Positions 45,200-54,153 of a DNA stretch of 64,000 nucleotides are shown piece after piece. The number at the start of each line of letters is the position of its first letter. The stretch's first letter is position 1. Below the pieces are notes generated by a model, which saw only the letters and a list, made by a program, of their open reading frames with translations, did no database searches and was not told the origin of the DNA. Source of the DNA: Gilliamella sp. App4-10 (GTDB lineage: Bacteria > Pseudomonadota > Gammaproteobacteria > Enterobacterales > Orbaceae); NCBI RefSeq assembly GCF_001690495.1, contig NZ_LZGS01000048.1:1-64000 (forward strand), in the 5' to 3' direction. The position numbers and the translations under genes were made by a program.

Positions 45200-46153
45200 A
45201 TGTATTCATATATCAAAGTAAAATTTTTAGTTTTACTAACTGTATTACTTGTTTTAGTTGGATGTGACAATAAAAAAGAACAACAAACGCTTGCGGAAAC
45301 GGTTACCGTTGAACATGCTCAAGGCAAAACCGATATACCTGAAAATCCTAAAAAAGTCGTTGTTTTTAATATTGCAACTCTTGATATTATTGATGCTTTG
45401 AATATTCCTGTCTCAGCCGTTCCTCAATCTGATGTGCATTTACCTGATTTTTTATCTAAATATAGCGATAAAAACTATACTAATGCGGGAACCTTATTTG
45501 AACCAAATTATGAGGTATTAAGCACAATTGAGCCTGAGGTTATTATTGCTGGTGGTCGTGCTAATGATGCTTATAAAAAATTGAATGAAATTGCACCGAC
45601 GATTTCTTTAGATATTGATCCAAATGACTTTTTAGGTAGTTTAACTCAACGAACTGAGCAATTAGGCACTATTTTTAATAAGCAAGATGAAGCTAAAAAG
45701 CTTATTACTGATTTTAATCAAAAAATTGAACAACTACGGTCAAAGACAAGCACTGCCGGAAATGCATTAGTGATTATGGTTAATGGCGGTAAAATGTCGG
45801 CTTATGGTCCAAAATCTCGTTTTGGTTTTGTGTTTGATATACTTGGTTTTCAACCTGCAACCACCTTCCAAGAAGCTGGACGTCATGGTAATGCGGTGAC
45901 CTCTGAATTTATCTTAAGTGTTAATCCACAGTGGTTATTTGTGTTGGATAGAGATAGCGCTATTGGTAACAAAGAAGCACAATCTGCACAGCAAGTACTA
46001 AGCAATGACTTAATTCAAAAAACAGCGGCATGGCAAAATCATCATATTATCTATTTAGATTCATCATCTATGTATATCGCAGGTGGTATACAAACTTATA
46101 ACCGTTTGATGGATCAAATTCGTGAAGCTTTACAAAAAACATCAACGAATTGA
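45200..46153 (+). CDS. siderophore ABC transporter substrate-binding lipoprotein
   Basis: A 317-residue periplasmic binding protein of the iron-siderophore class. The signal peptide ends in LVLVGC with lipid-modified Cys22. Mature regions include VFNIATLDIIDALNIPVSAV, VIIAGGRANDAY and FVLDRDSAIGN, resembling CeuE, FatB, VctP and YclQ, which bind catecholate or related ferric complexes. The N-terminus is inner-membrane anchored facing the periplasm. It is first of a four-gene operon under a Fur box. The precise siderophore cannot be told. Confidence 0.9.
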   Translation: MYSYIKVKFLVLLTVLLVLVGCDNKKEQQTLAETVTVEHAQGKTDIPENPKKVVVFNIATLDIIDALNIPVSAVPQSDVHLPDFLSKYSDKNYTNAGTLFEPNYEVLSTIEPEVIIAGGRANDAYKKLNEIAPTISLDIDPNDFLGSLTQRTEQLGTIFNKQDEAKKLITDFNQKIEQLRSKTSTAGNALVIMVNGGKMSAYGPKSRFGFVFDILGFQPATTFQEAGRHGNAVTSEFILSVNPQWLFVLDRDSAIGNKEAQSAQQVLSNDLIQKTAAWQNHHIIYLDSSSMYIAGGIQTYNRLMDQIREALQKTSTN

Positions 46154-46161
46154 TGTAAAAT

Positions 46162-47121
46162 ATGGTTAAGTCCTTTTATTTTATTGCAGGCATTTTCATT
46201 TTATTGATAATGACTGCAATAAGTTTATTTATTGGCGCTGGCCATGTGACGCTATTGGAACTATGGTCTGATAGTAACATGCGCGAGATTTTTTTTGTAA
46301 GCCGTGTGCCTAGAACTGCTGCTTTATTACTAGCCGGCAGTGCTATGAGTGTTGCAGGTTTAATTATGCAACTATTAACACAAAATCGATTTGTTGAACC
46401 CTCGTTGGTTGGTACAACTCAATCTGCTAGTCTTGGCTTATTAGTGATGATGGTTTTAGCGCCTGGCGCAAGTGTTATGACTAAAATGGTCGTTGCCAGC
46501 TTATTTGCCATGATTGGCACAATGATTTTTATGGTAATTTCTCGAAAAGTCATTTTTAAATCTGCTTTGATGGTACCTCTTATTGGTATTATGTTAGGAG
46601 CGGTTATTAGCGCAATTACAACTTTTTTTGCCATGTATTTTGATTTGTTACAATCACTTGGTGGTTGGGAATCGGGTGACTTTTCCGGAGTTTTACAGGG
46701 TCGTTACGAATTATTATGGTTGGTGGGTGGATTGACATTACTCGCTTGTTGGAGTGCAGATCAATTTACTGTAGCTGGTTTGGGTCGAGATTTTTCAATT
46801 AATGTCGGGCTTAATTATCGACTTGTTATGTTGACTGGACTTATTGTTATTGCATTAACTGGTGGTATTGTGGTTGTGGTTGTGGGTGTTTTACCTTTTT
46901 TAGGATTGATTGTACCAAATATTGTTAGTTTATTATTTGGTGACAATGTCCGTAAAACTATTCCATGGATCTGTTTGTTTGGTAGTGGGTTAGTTTTAAT
47001 TTGCGACATCATTGGGCGCATTATTCGCTATCCATTTGAGATTCCAGTTAGTGTGATTTTGGGCGTGGTTGGCGCTATTATTTTTTTAATATTGTTGGGT
47101 CGGAAACGCCATGTTAGTTAG
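46162..47121 (+). CDS. siderophore ABC transporter permease 1 (FecCD family)
   Basis: A 319-residue inner-membrane permease with about nine to ten helices. VSRVPRTAALLLAGSAMSVA (about 47-66) and LPFLGLIVPNIVSLLFGDNV (about 246-265) are the FecCD signatures. It resembles CeuB, FatD and YclN. It starts eight bases after the binding-protein gene and overlaps the second permease by 11 bases. No good Shine-Dalgarno is visible, so coupling to the preceding gene is likely. Confidence 0.92.
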   Translation: MVKSFYFIAGIFILLIMTAISLFIGAGHVTLLELWSDSNMREIFFVSRVPRTAALLLAGSAMSVAGLIMQLLTQNRFVEPSLVGTTQSASLGLLVMMVLAPGASVMTKMVVASLFAMIGTMIFMVISRKVIFKSALMVPLIGIMLGAVISAITTFFAMYFDLLQSLGGWESGDFSGVLQGRYELLWLVGGLTLLACWSADQFTVAGLGRDFSINVGLNYRLVMLTGLIVIALTGGIVVVVVGVLPFLGLIVPNIVSLLFGDNVRKTIPWICLFGSGLVLICDIIGRIIRYPFEIPVSVILGVVGAIIFLILLGRKRHVS

Positions 47122-48082
47122 CCAAAAACGCCATGCTTTATGCCAAAAAAGAGTAATTTTATTGTTTATTATTGCGCTAATTTGCGTAACTTGCTTTATG
47201 ACCTTCGGTCTTAAGGGCAATATCAGTTACATTTTGAGCCATCGAACATGGATTATGCTAACTATGATTTTAGTTGCTTTTTCAGCTGCGACGTCGACAT
47301 TACTTTTTCAAACGGTTACCAATAATCGAATATTAACTCCATCAATTATGGGATTTGAATCTCTGTTTGTGCTCATTCAAACTGTTGTGATCTTTTGTAT
47401 TGATACACAAGGCATTCCTTATATCGGTATTATCGGCAAATTTGTATTTGAATCACTTTTATTAATCTTATTTTCTCTATTTTTGTATCGAGGTTTGTTT
47501 ACGAAGCTCAAACAAAACTTACATTTGGTATTATTAATCGGCATTATTTTAGGTACATTATTCCGTAGTTTTTCTAATTTATTGCAGCGTTTGATGACCC
47601 CGTCTGAATTTGCAGTGTTACAAAGTCGTATTTTTGCGACATTTACACGCGCGGAGCCTGTATTAATCGTCTTTTCATTAATGATTGCAGCTATTATTGG
47701 TCTATTTTTATGGCGAATGCGATTTAAATTTGATGTGCTAGCGTTGGGGCGTGATAATGCAATAAATTTAGGTATCGATTACCAAAAAAATATCACTATT
47801 ATTTTGTTGCTAGTCTCTGTTTTGGTATCGATATCAACAGCATTAGTTGGACCGTTTACTTTCTTAGGTCTTTTAATTGCTAATTTAGCTTATAGTATTA
47901 GTGGATCAAGTCAACATCGTTTTTTACTTCCTACTGCTTTTTTATTAGGTATTATTTTTCTTGTTGGTGGGCAAATGTTCTTAGAACGAGTATTAAATAT
48001 GGTTGGTGCATTATCCATTGTCATTGAATTTATTGGTGGTTCTTTGTTTATCTTCTTATTATTGAAAAAGGTTTCGAAGTGA
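47111..48082 (+). CDS. siderophore ABC transporter permease 2 (FecCD family)
   Basis: A 323-residue membrane permease partner. It resembles CeuC, FatC and YclO: VAFSAATSTLLFQTVTNNRI (about 55-74), LALGRDNAINLGIDYQK (about 209-225) and LVGPFTFLGLLIANLAYSIS (about 243-262). It pairs with the permease above to form the channel. It overlaps its neighbours by 11 and 4 bases, so all are translationally coupled. Confidence 0.92.
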   Translation: MLVSQKRHALCQKRVILLFIIALICVTCFMTFGLKGNISYILSHRTWIMLTMILVAFSAATSTLLFQTVTNNRILTPSIMGFESLFVLIQTVVIFCIDTQGIPYIGIIGKFVFESLLLILFSLFLYRGLFTKLKQNLHLVLLIGIILGTLFRSFSNLLQRLMTPSEFAVLQSRIFATFTRAEPVLIVFSLMIAAIIGLFLWRMRFKFDVLALGRDNAINLGIDYQKNITIILLLVSVLVSISTALVGPFTFLGLLIANLAYSISGSSQHRFLLPTAFLLGIIFLVGGQMFLERVLNMVGALSIVIEFIGGSLFIFLLLKKVSK

Positions 48083-48834
48083 TAAAAATTGATAATATTA
48101 GTAAAAAATATCAAACAGTACCTGTGCTAAAAAATGTCAATGCGACAATTTCACAAGGTGGGATCACTGCCATTATTGGCCCAAATGGAGCGGGTAAGTC
48201 GACGTTACTATCGATTATCAGTCGACTTTTATTCGCTGACGAAGGGCAAGTTAAAATTCAAAATATGGATGTATTTAATACACCAAGTGATAAGCTTGCC
48301 ACCTATTTATCCGTATTAAGACAGGAAAACCGTTTTAACAGTAGATTGACTGTTTTTGAGTTAGTCGGGTTTGGGCGTTACCCTTATACCAAAGGACGCT
48401 TAAATGCTGATGATTATAACCATATTCATCGAGCACTTGATTTTTTAAATCTTACCGAATATAAAGAGCGCTTTTTAGATGAATTATCTGGTGGACAACG
48501 GCAACGAGCTTATGTTGCTATGGTACTTTGCCAAGATACTGAATATGTATTACTTGATGAACCACTCAATAATCTCGATATGAAACATGCTGTTGCTATG
48601 ATGAAGCAATTGCGTCGTGCTGCCGATGAACTAGGTAAAACCATTGTGATTGTTATTCATGATATCAACTTTGCATCCGTATATTCAGATTACATTTTAG
48701 CCATGAAAAATGGTGAGCTGATATACCAAGGCAACCCACAACAAATTATGAATTCGACTATTTTAGAAGATATATTTGATACCCCCGTCAAAATTGAAAA
48801 TGTCCATGATCAAAATATTGCTATTTATTACTAA
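48079..48834 (+). CDS. siderophore ABC transporter ATP-binding protein
   Basis: A 251-residue ATPase that powers import. Walker A is GPNGAGKSTL (about 34-43), the signature is ELSGGQRQRAYVA and Walker B is YVLLDEPLNNLDM. The H-loop VIVIHDINFA follows. It resembles CeuD, FatE and YclP. It starts with GTG inside the preceding stop (GTGA overlap) and is followed by a strong terminator. No TonB receptor or siderophore synthesis gene is nearby, so the cell probably uses siderophores made elsewhere or by other organisms. Confidence 0.94.
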   Translation: MIKIDNISKKYQTVPVLKNVNATISQGGITAIIGPNGAGKSTLLSIISRLLFADEGQVKIQNMDVFNTPSDKLATYLSVLRQENRFNSRLTVFELVGFGRYPYTKGRLNADDYNHIHRALDFLNLTEYKERFLDELSGGQRQRAYVAMVLCQDTEYVLLDEPLNNLDMKHAVAMMKQLRRAADELGKTIVIVIHDINFASVYSDYILAMKNGELIYQGNPQQIMNSTILEDIFDTPVKIENVHDQNIAIYY

Positions 48835-48857
48835 TGATTAATGTGCTTATTATTTTG

Positions 48858-48886
48858 ATAGGATTTAACTAAATCCTATTTTTTTA
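48858..48886 (+). terminator. intrinsic terminator after the siderophore importer
   Basis: ATAGGATTT (48858-48866) and AAATCCTAT (48871-48879), perfect 9-bp arms with an AACT loop, followed by TTTTTTTA. Confidence 0.9.
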
Positions 48887-49022
48887 TTAGCCCTTTTTAT
48901 CTTTAGGCTTTTTTTATAAAACGTAAAATACAGCTAACTTGTTGAGTAGTCATTAGAATCAGTATTTACAAATTATTTTGATTCAGGTTAAATAACTAAC
49001 TATATTTAGTTGGGATTGTGTT

Positions 49023-50027
49023 ATGAAATTAGAACAAATCGCTCTCTTGGCTGGTGTCTCAAGAACAACAGCGAGTTATGTGATCAATGGAAAAGCCAAA
49101 AAGTACCGCGTGAGTGACAAAACAGTTGAAAAAGTCATGTCGGTGGTAAAAGCGCATAATTACCAACCTAATGCTGTAGCAGCAGGGCTTAGAGCCGGTA
49201 AAACACGTACTATTGGTTTTATTATTCCTGATTTAGAAAACAACAGTTACACCCGCATTGCCAATTATTTAGAACAACTAGTAAGAAAAGAAGGATATCA
49301 ATTATTACTTGCATGTTCTGAAGACAATCCACAAATCGAAAAAGAGTGCGTTAAACATCTACAGCAACGCAGGGTAGATGCTTTGATTATTTCATCATCA
49401 TTCGTTTCTGCTCAGGATTATATTTTTTATGATGACTGGCAAAACGAAAAGATTCCATTATTTGCACTTGATAGAATATTATCCATATCTAAATTTAGAA
49501 ATATTGTTGGTGCCGATAAACAAGATTCTAAATCACTGGCCCAAGCATTTAATAACTTTGTTGAAGATTCGGTGGTTTATATTGGGGCTTTACCAAACTT
49601 GTCGGTTAGTCAACTTCGTCTAGATGGATTTAAAGATATCAAATTTAATAATAGTAATAAAATTGATTTTTTATATGCAAATAATTATAGTCGTCAAGAT
49701 GCTGATTTTGCCTTTAGTCAATGGTTAGAAAGCCATGAAATGCCTAATGGCATTTTTACAACTTCTTTTTCTTTATTACAAGGAAGTATTGATGCAATTT
49801 TAAGAAAATTTGGACATCTACCCGAAAACTTAACTATTGCTACTTTTGGTGATAATGAACTGTTAGATTTTTTACCATGCAAAGTCATATCGCTTTCACA
49901 AGATCATAAAGAAGTTGCCAATGTAACAATAAAGCTATTTTTAAACTATTTACATAATGAGAGTTATCAATCAGGTACGACAATAATCCCGAGGCGATTG
50001 ATCTATCGAGGTAGCTTAAGCCGTTAA
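49023..50027 (+). CDS. cra: Catabolite repressor/activator Cra (FruR)
   Basis: LacI-family regulator of 334 residues responding to fructose 1-phosphate or fructose bisphosphate. The helix-turn-helix IALLAGVSRTTASYVINGKA (about 6-25) and hinge region PNAVAAGLRAGKTRTIGFII match E. coli Cra closely. The effector domain includes TRIANYLEQL and CSEDNPQIEK and ends FTTSFSLLQG..ATFGDNELLDF. It lies 225 bases upstream of fruBKA, on the same strand, with a canonical Cra operator between. In E. coli cra is far from fru. Confidence 0.93.
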   Translation: MKLEQIALLAGVSRTTASYVINGKAKKYRVSDKTVEKVMSVVKAHNYQPNAVAAGLRAGKTRTIGFIIPDLENNSYTRIANYLEQLVRKEGYQLLLACSEDNPQIEKECVKHLQQRRVDALIISSSFVSAQDYIFYDDWQNEKIPLFALDRILSISKFRNIVGADKQDSKSLAQAFNNFVEDSVVYIGALPNLSVSQLRLDGFKDIKFNNSNKIDFLYANNYSRQDADFAFSQWLESHEMPNGIFTTSFSLLQGSIDAILRKFGHLPENLTIATFGDNELLDFLPCKVISLSQDHKEVANVTIKLFLNYLHNESYQSGTTIIPRRLIYRGSLSR

Positions 50028-50131
50028 GATATTGATAGATACCAAACGCAATATTGGATTTAAAACTGTTTAAATTTTAAATAAAAAATAAGATCAAGAT
50101 CACAAATTATTGATCAATAGACATAATTTAT

Positions 50132-50160
50132 TTGATAATTAATATTAATTTATTCATTAT
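50132..50160 (+). promoter_or_regulatory. candidate sigma70 promoter of fruBKA
   Basis: TTGATA (50132-50137), a 17-base spacer and CATTAT (50155-50160). The -10 is only partly consensual. The Cra operator begins two bases downstream, consistent with repression. Confidence 0.4.
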
Positions 50161-50161
50161 T

Positions 50162-50175
50162 GCTGAAACGATTCA
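50162..50175. promoter_or_regulatory. Cra (FruR) operator
   Basis: GCTGAAACGATTCA fits the Cra consensus GCTGAAACGTTTCA at 13 of 14 positions. It overlaps a wider inverted repeat (CATTATTG at 50155-50162 and CAATAATG at 50174-50181). It sits about 80 bases before fruB, so Cra should repress the fru operon until fructose 1-phosphate rises. Confidence 0.85.
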
Positions 50176-50201
50176 ATAATGTTAATTCAAGGATTTATAT
50201 T

Positions 50202-50228
50202 TGTTGAGTCATTTTAGTCGACCCAACA
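50202..50228 (+). other. inverted repeat in the fruB leader
   Basis: TGTTGAGTC and GACCCAACA (one mismatch) with a 9-base loop lie about 25 bases before the fruB start and just upstream of its AGAGG. It could be a leader hairpin affecting translation or an additional binding site. Confidence 0.4.
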
Positions 50229-50252
50229 TTTTAACCCAGAGGTATTTATTAT

Positions 50253-51455
50253 ATGTTTCATTTAGTTAAAGAAAATATTCATTTAAATGAACAAGCTACC
50301 AATAAAACTGAAGCAATAAAAAAAATTGCTTCAGCCTTAACGAGTGCAGGATTTGTTGAAGAAGGTTATGTCAATGGAATGCTTGAAAGAGAAGCTCAAG
50401 CAGCGACGTATTTAGGTATCGGTATTGCTATTCCTCATGGCACCACTAAAACTCGTCATTTGGTGAAAAAAACAGGGGTGCAAGTATTTTGTTTTCCTAA
50501 TGGTGTTGAATGGGGGGATGATGATGAAAAGGCCTATCTTGCAATTGGTATTGCTGCAAGCTCTGATGAGCATTTAGAATTACTTCGTCAACTTACTCAT
50601 GTGCTTGGCGCTGATGGGGTAGAGGAACGAATCAAAAAAATTCAATCGGCCGACGAAGCAATTGCTATTTTAACCGGCAAAACAAGTCTAGAAGAGAGTC
50701 AATTTACTGTAAATGAATCTGCATTGTTATTGGATATCCCTGCGGATAGTTTATCAACACTACAAGCATTAAATGCTTCACGTTTAAAACAGCAAAATGC
50801 AGTCAATGCAAGTTTTATTGCTGATGTATTAGATAATAAACCAACTTACCTAGGCGAGGGTGTTTGGTTAAATGATAGCAAAGAAGGTAATTTAAAAAAT
50901 GCGATGGCGATTAGCCGTACCACGAGTAATCTTAATGAAGATGGTAAGCCTGTTAAGTTACTTATTACTATGTCAGTCGTTAATGATTCTGTTTCTGAAA
51001 TTATAAATCACATTGCAACTTTAGCTTTTAATCAAAAATTAGCGTTACTATTATCAGCAAATACTGATGGGCTTATCAATCTTCTTTTATCTGGTGCTCA
51101 AACTGTAGGATCTGATGAATCAGAAATTCAATCAATCTCTCCAAATGAGTCGGTTATTACCGAATCAAATAATGAATCGTTAAGTCGTGAATTCATTATT
51201 CCTAATGAGAATGGTTTACATACTCGCCCATCATCCGTTTTAGTAAAACTCGTTAAAGAATTTAGCAGTAAAGTGACCGTTGCCAATTTAGATGGTAAAG
51301 GTGAGCCAGTGAGCGCAACGAGTTTAATGAAAATTGTTGCACTAGGCGCCAAAAAAGGTAGTCGATTAAAATTTACAGCGGTTGGCGATGATGCTGCTCA
51401 AGCGCTTGATGCTATTGGTAAAGCGATTGAAAGCGGTTTAGGTGAGGGTGTTTAA
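50253..51455 (+). CDS. fruB: PTS fructose IIA-HPr diphosphoryl transfer protein
   Basis: A 400-residue cytoplasmic protein that carries phosphate from enzyme I to FruA. The IIA domain has phospho-histidine His62 (AIPHGTTKT). A middle domain (about 150-290) joins to a C-terminal HPr domain (FPr) with His323 in ENGLHTRPSSVLVK. The E. coli protein has the same three-part layout with about 376 residues. It is first of fruBKA; AGAGG precedes the ATG. The stop codon is immediately followed by the fruK ATG. Confidence 0.95.
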   Translation: MFHLVKENIHLNEQATNKTEAIKKIASALTSAGFVEEGYVNGMLEREAQAATYLGIGIAIPHGTTKTRHLVKKTGVQVFCFPNGVEWGDDDEKAYLAIGIAASSDEHLELLRQLTHVLGADGVEERIKKIQSADEAIAILTGKTSLEESQFTVNESALLLDIPADSLSTLQALNASRLKQQNAVNASFIADVLDNKPTYLGEGVWLNDSKEGNLKNAMAISRTTSNLNEDGKPVKLLITMSVVNDSVSEIINHIATLAFNQKLALLLSANTDGLINLLLSGAQTVGSDESEIQSISPNESVITESNNESLSREFIIPNENGLHTRPSSVLVKLVKEFSSKVTVANLDGKGEPVSATSLMKIVALGAKKGSRLKFTAVGDDAAQALDAIGKAIESGLGEGV

Positions 51456-52391
51456 ATGACTTATCGTATTGCAACAATCACCTTAAACCCTGCTTATGAC
51501 CTTTTAGGTTTTTGCCCAAAAGTGGAGCTTGGCGATGTTAATTTAGTCCAAACCAATGCATTACTTGCTGCTGGTAAAGGCATCAATGTGGCTAAAGTTT
51601 TGTCTGATTTAGACGTTCAATTAACTGTCGGTGGATTTTTAGGTAAAGAAAATCGTGATGGTTTTAATTTATTATTTAAATCATTAAATGTGGTTGATAA
51701 ATTCGAAACAATTGAAGGTCGTACACGTATTAATGTCAAATTGACCGAAGAAAATAGTGAAGTAACAGATCTCAACTTTTCGGGCTTTACTATTAGTGAG
51801 CAAGACTGGCAAAGCTTTGTAAAAAACTCTCTTGAGTGGTTAAAAGACATTGATATGGTTGCTATCAGTGGTAGCTTACCTGCTGGAGTATCACTTGATA
51901 AATTTACAAATTGGATGGAACAAGTTAAAGCAATTTGTCCCAAAATTGTATTCGATAGTAGTCGAGATGCATTGGTCGCTGGTTTAAAAGCAAAACCATG
52001 GTTAATCAAACCAAATGATAAAGAGCTTGAAATGTGGATAGGTCACAAATTATCGACATTGGATGATGTAAAAAAAGCTGCTATGGAATTAGTTAATGGC
52101 GGGGTTGACAATGTCATCATTTCGCTTGGAAGTAAAGGTGCTTTATGGATCACTAAAAATGAAGCATGGTTAGCAAAACCGCCTAAATGCCAAGTAGTTA
52201 GTACTGTAGGTGCTGGCGATTCCATGGTCGCTGGTTTAATGTATGGTTTAATCACGGAGCAATCAATTAAAGACACTTTAGTCTTTGCATCAAGTGTTGC
52301 GGCTTTATCAGTTGGACAAGCTGGTGTTGGTATCGCTGAGCGCCAAGCGGTAAATAATATGCTAGAAAAAATTGAAATAATTGCTGCATAA
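51456..52391 (+). CDS. fruK: 1-phosphofructokinase
   Basis: PfkB-family sugar kinase that phosphorylates fructose 1-phosphate to fructose 1,6-bisphosphate. The 311 residues include ATITLNPAYDL at the start, GKGINVAKVL, GFLGKENRDGF and the C-terminal PfkB signature VSTVGAGDSMVAGLMYGL with catalytic Asp. There is no gap from fruB, so coupled translation is expected. Confidence 0.96.
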   Translation: MTYRIATITLNPAYDLLGFCPKVELGDVNLVQTNALLAAGKGINVAKVLSDLDVQLTVGGFLGKENRDGFNLLFKSLNVVDKFETIEGRTRINVKLTEENSEVTDLNFSGFTISEQDWQSFVKNSLEWLKDIDMVAISGSLPAGVSLDKFTNWMEQVKAICPKIVFDSSRDALVAGLKAKPWLIKPNDKELEMWIGHKLSTLDDVKKAAMELVNGGVDNVIISLGSKGALWITKNEAWLAKPPKCQVVSTVGAGDSMVAGLMYGLITEQSIKDTLVFASSVAALSVGQAGVGIAERQAVNNMLEKIEIIAA

Positions 52392-52401
52392 AGGAGTATT
52401 C

Positions 52402-54096
52402 ATGAATATATATATTATTGAAGGTAGTCATGCAGGTCCAGTTAATGGACGTTTAGCTAAAGCAGAATTAGCTTTAGCAGCAAATGCCTTAAATTTAAAT
52501 GTCGTTGACAGTGCTGTATCAGCAGATGTTATTGTTGCTGTTGGCTCGGGAACCATTAGCGATAAAGCAGTGGCGGGTAAAAAAGTTTATGTTGTTGAAG
52601 ACTTAAATCAGCTTTTTGCTAATCCAAAACAAATTTTAACTGATGCACAAAGTAAAGCGAGTGTTTATGAACAATCTGCTGAAGTGACACCAACATTCAT
52701 GCCAAGTCATGGTGTAAAACGCATTGTTGCTGTTACTGCTTGTCCAACCGGCGTTGCGCATACTTTTATGGCGGCAGAAGCCATTGAAGAAGAAGCCAAA
52801 AAACGGGGTTGGTGGTGTAAAGTTGAAACTCGTGGTTCAGTTGGTGTGGGTAATGAATTAACGCCAGAAGAAGTCGCCTCTGCCGATGTGGTTATTGCTG
52901 CTTGTGATATCGATGTCGACTTAAGTAAATTTGCGGGTAAAAAACTTTATCGCACCAAAACAGGTCCTGCCCTGAAAAAAACAGCACAAGAATTTGATAA
53001 AGCATTTGAAGAAGCAACGGTTTATCAGCCAATAGCAAACTCCTCAACAGCTAAGGCAAGTAATGAGAAAAAAGGTGTTTATCAACATCTATTAACTGGC
53101 GTGTCTTACATGTTACCAATGGTGGTTGCAGGTGGTTTGATTATTGCGCTTTCATTTGCTTTTGGTTCATTTGAAATGGTTGAAGGGGTGCAAAAATTAA
53201 TAGGTGAACCGCATTTAGCTCAAATTGGAGGGCTTGCTTTCTCACTTATGGTGCCATTGCTTTCAGGTTATATTGCTTATTCTATTGCTGATAGACCTGG
53301 GCTTGCACCGGGGCTTGTGGGTGGTTTACTTGCGGTATCAACTGGTGCAGGTTTTTTAGGTGGGATTATTATTGGTTACTTTGCTGGTTATTTGGCGCTA
53401 TTAATCACAAAATATTTACCATTACCAAAAACGCTAGAGGCATTAAAACCGATACTCATTGTACCACTATTTGCAACGCTTATTACAGGCCTTGTGATGC
53501 AATTTATTGTTGGTACCCCTATTGCATGGTTAATGAACGTTGTAACAGTATGGTTAAACTCAATGGGTACGGCGAATGCGGTTATATTGGGGGCTATTTT
53601 AGGCGGAATGATGTGTACTGATATGGGTGGGCCAATTAATAAAGTTGCTTACGCATTTGGTACTGGTTTAATTTCAGCACAAGTTTATGCACCAATGGCA
53701 GCGGTTATGGCTGGTGGTATGGTTCCACCTTTAGCGATGGGCTTAGCAACACTTATTGCGAGCAAAAAATTTGCTAAAACTGAACAAGAAAGTGGTAAAG
53801 CTTCATTGGTATTAGGCTTATGCTTTATATCCGAAGGGGCAATTCCATTTGCTGCTCGTGATCCATTACGTGTTATCCCATGTTGTATTATTGGTGGGGC
53901 AATTACTGGTGGCATGGCTTTAGCCTTTGGTTCAACATTAATGACGCCACATGGTGGGTTATTTGCCTTAGCCATTCCAGGTGTGGTTAAACCAGTGGGT
54001 GGCTACTTGTTATCTATCGTTGTTGGTGCTGTTGTTGCTGGTGTAGCTTATGCATTTATTAAACAACCAGAGCCAGAATCTACAACTGTAGCTTAA
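52402..54096 (+). CDS. fruA: PTS fructose transporter subunit IIB'BC
   Basis: Membrane permease that imports fructose as fructose 1-phosphate. From MNIYIIEGSHAGPVNGRL it has 564 residues (E. coli 563). A degenerate IIB' domain (1-100) precedes the IIB domain with phospho-Cys in VTACPTGVAHTFMAA (about 109-123). The IIC domain (about 225-560) has about eight or more helices, including SGYIAYSIADRPGLAPG and MCTDMGGPINKVAYAFG. The start at 52402 is chosen for its AAAGGAG, 10 bases after the fruK stop. A hairpin terminator follows. Confidence 0.95.
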   Translation: MNIYIIEGSHAGPVNGRLAKAELALAANALNLNVVDSAVSADVIVAVGSGTISDKAVAGKKVYVVEDLNQLFANPKQILTDAQSKASVYEQSAEVTPTFMPSHGVKRIVAVTACPTGVAHTFMAAEAIEEEAKKRGWWCKVETRGSVGVGNELTPEEVASADVVIAACDIDVDLSKFAGKKLYRTKTGPALKKTAQEFDKAFEEATVYQPIANSSTAKASNEKKGVYQHLLTGVSYMLPMVVAGGLIIALSFAFGSFEMVEGVQKLIGEPHLAQIGGLAFSLMVPLLSGYIAYSIADRPGLAPGLVGGLLAVSTGAGFLGGIIIGYFAGYLALLITKYLPLPKTLEALKPILIVPLFATLITGLVMQFIVGTPIAWLMNVVTVWLNSMGTANAVILGAILGGMMCTDMGGPINKVAYAFGTGLISAQVYAPMAAVMAGGMVPPLAMGLATLIASKKFAKTEQESGKASLVLGLCFISEGAIPFAARDPLRVIPCCIIGGAITGGMALAFGSTLMTPHGGLFALAIPGVVKPVGGYLLSIVVGAVVAGVAYAFIKQPEPESTTVA

Positions 54097-54112
54097 TATT
54101 GATAATATTAAT

Positions 54113-54142
54113 AAAAAACGCCATCAAATGATGGCGTTTTTA
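54113..54142. terminator. bidirectional terminator between fruA and the LOG gene
   Basis: CGCCATC (54119-54125) and GATGGCG (54130-54136) with an AAAT loop, flanked by an A-run on one side and TTTTTAT on the other. It can terminate both convergent genes. Confidence 0.9.
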
Positions 54143-54153
54143 TCATCAATACG

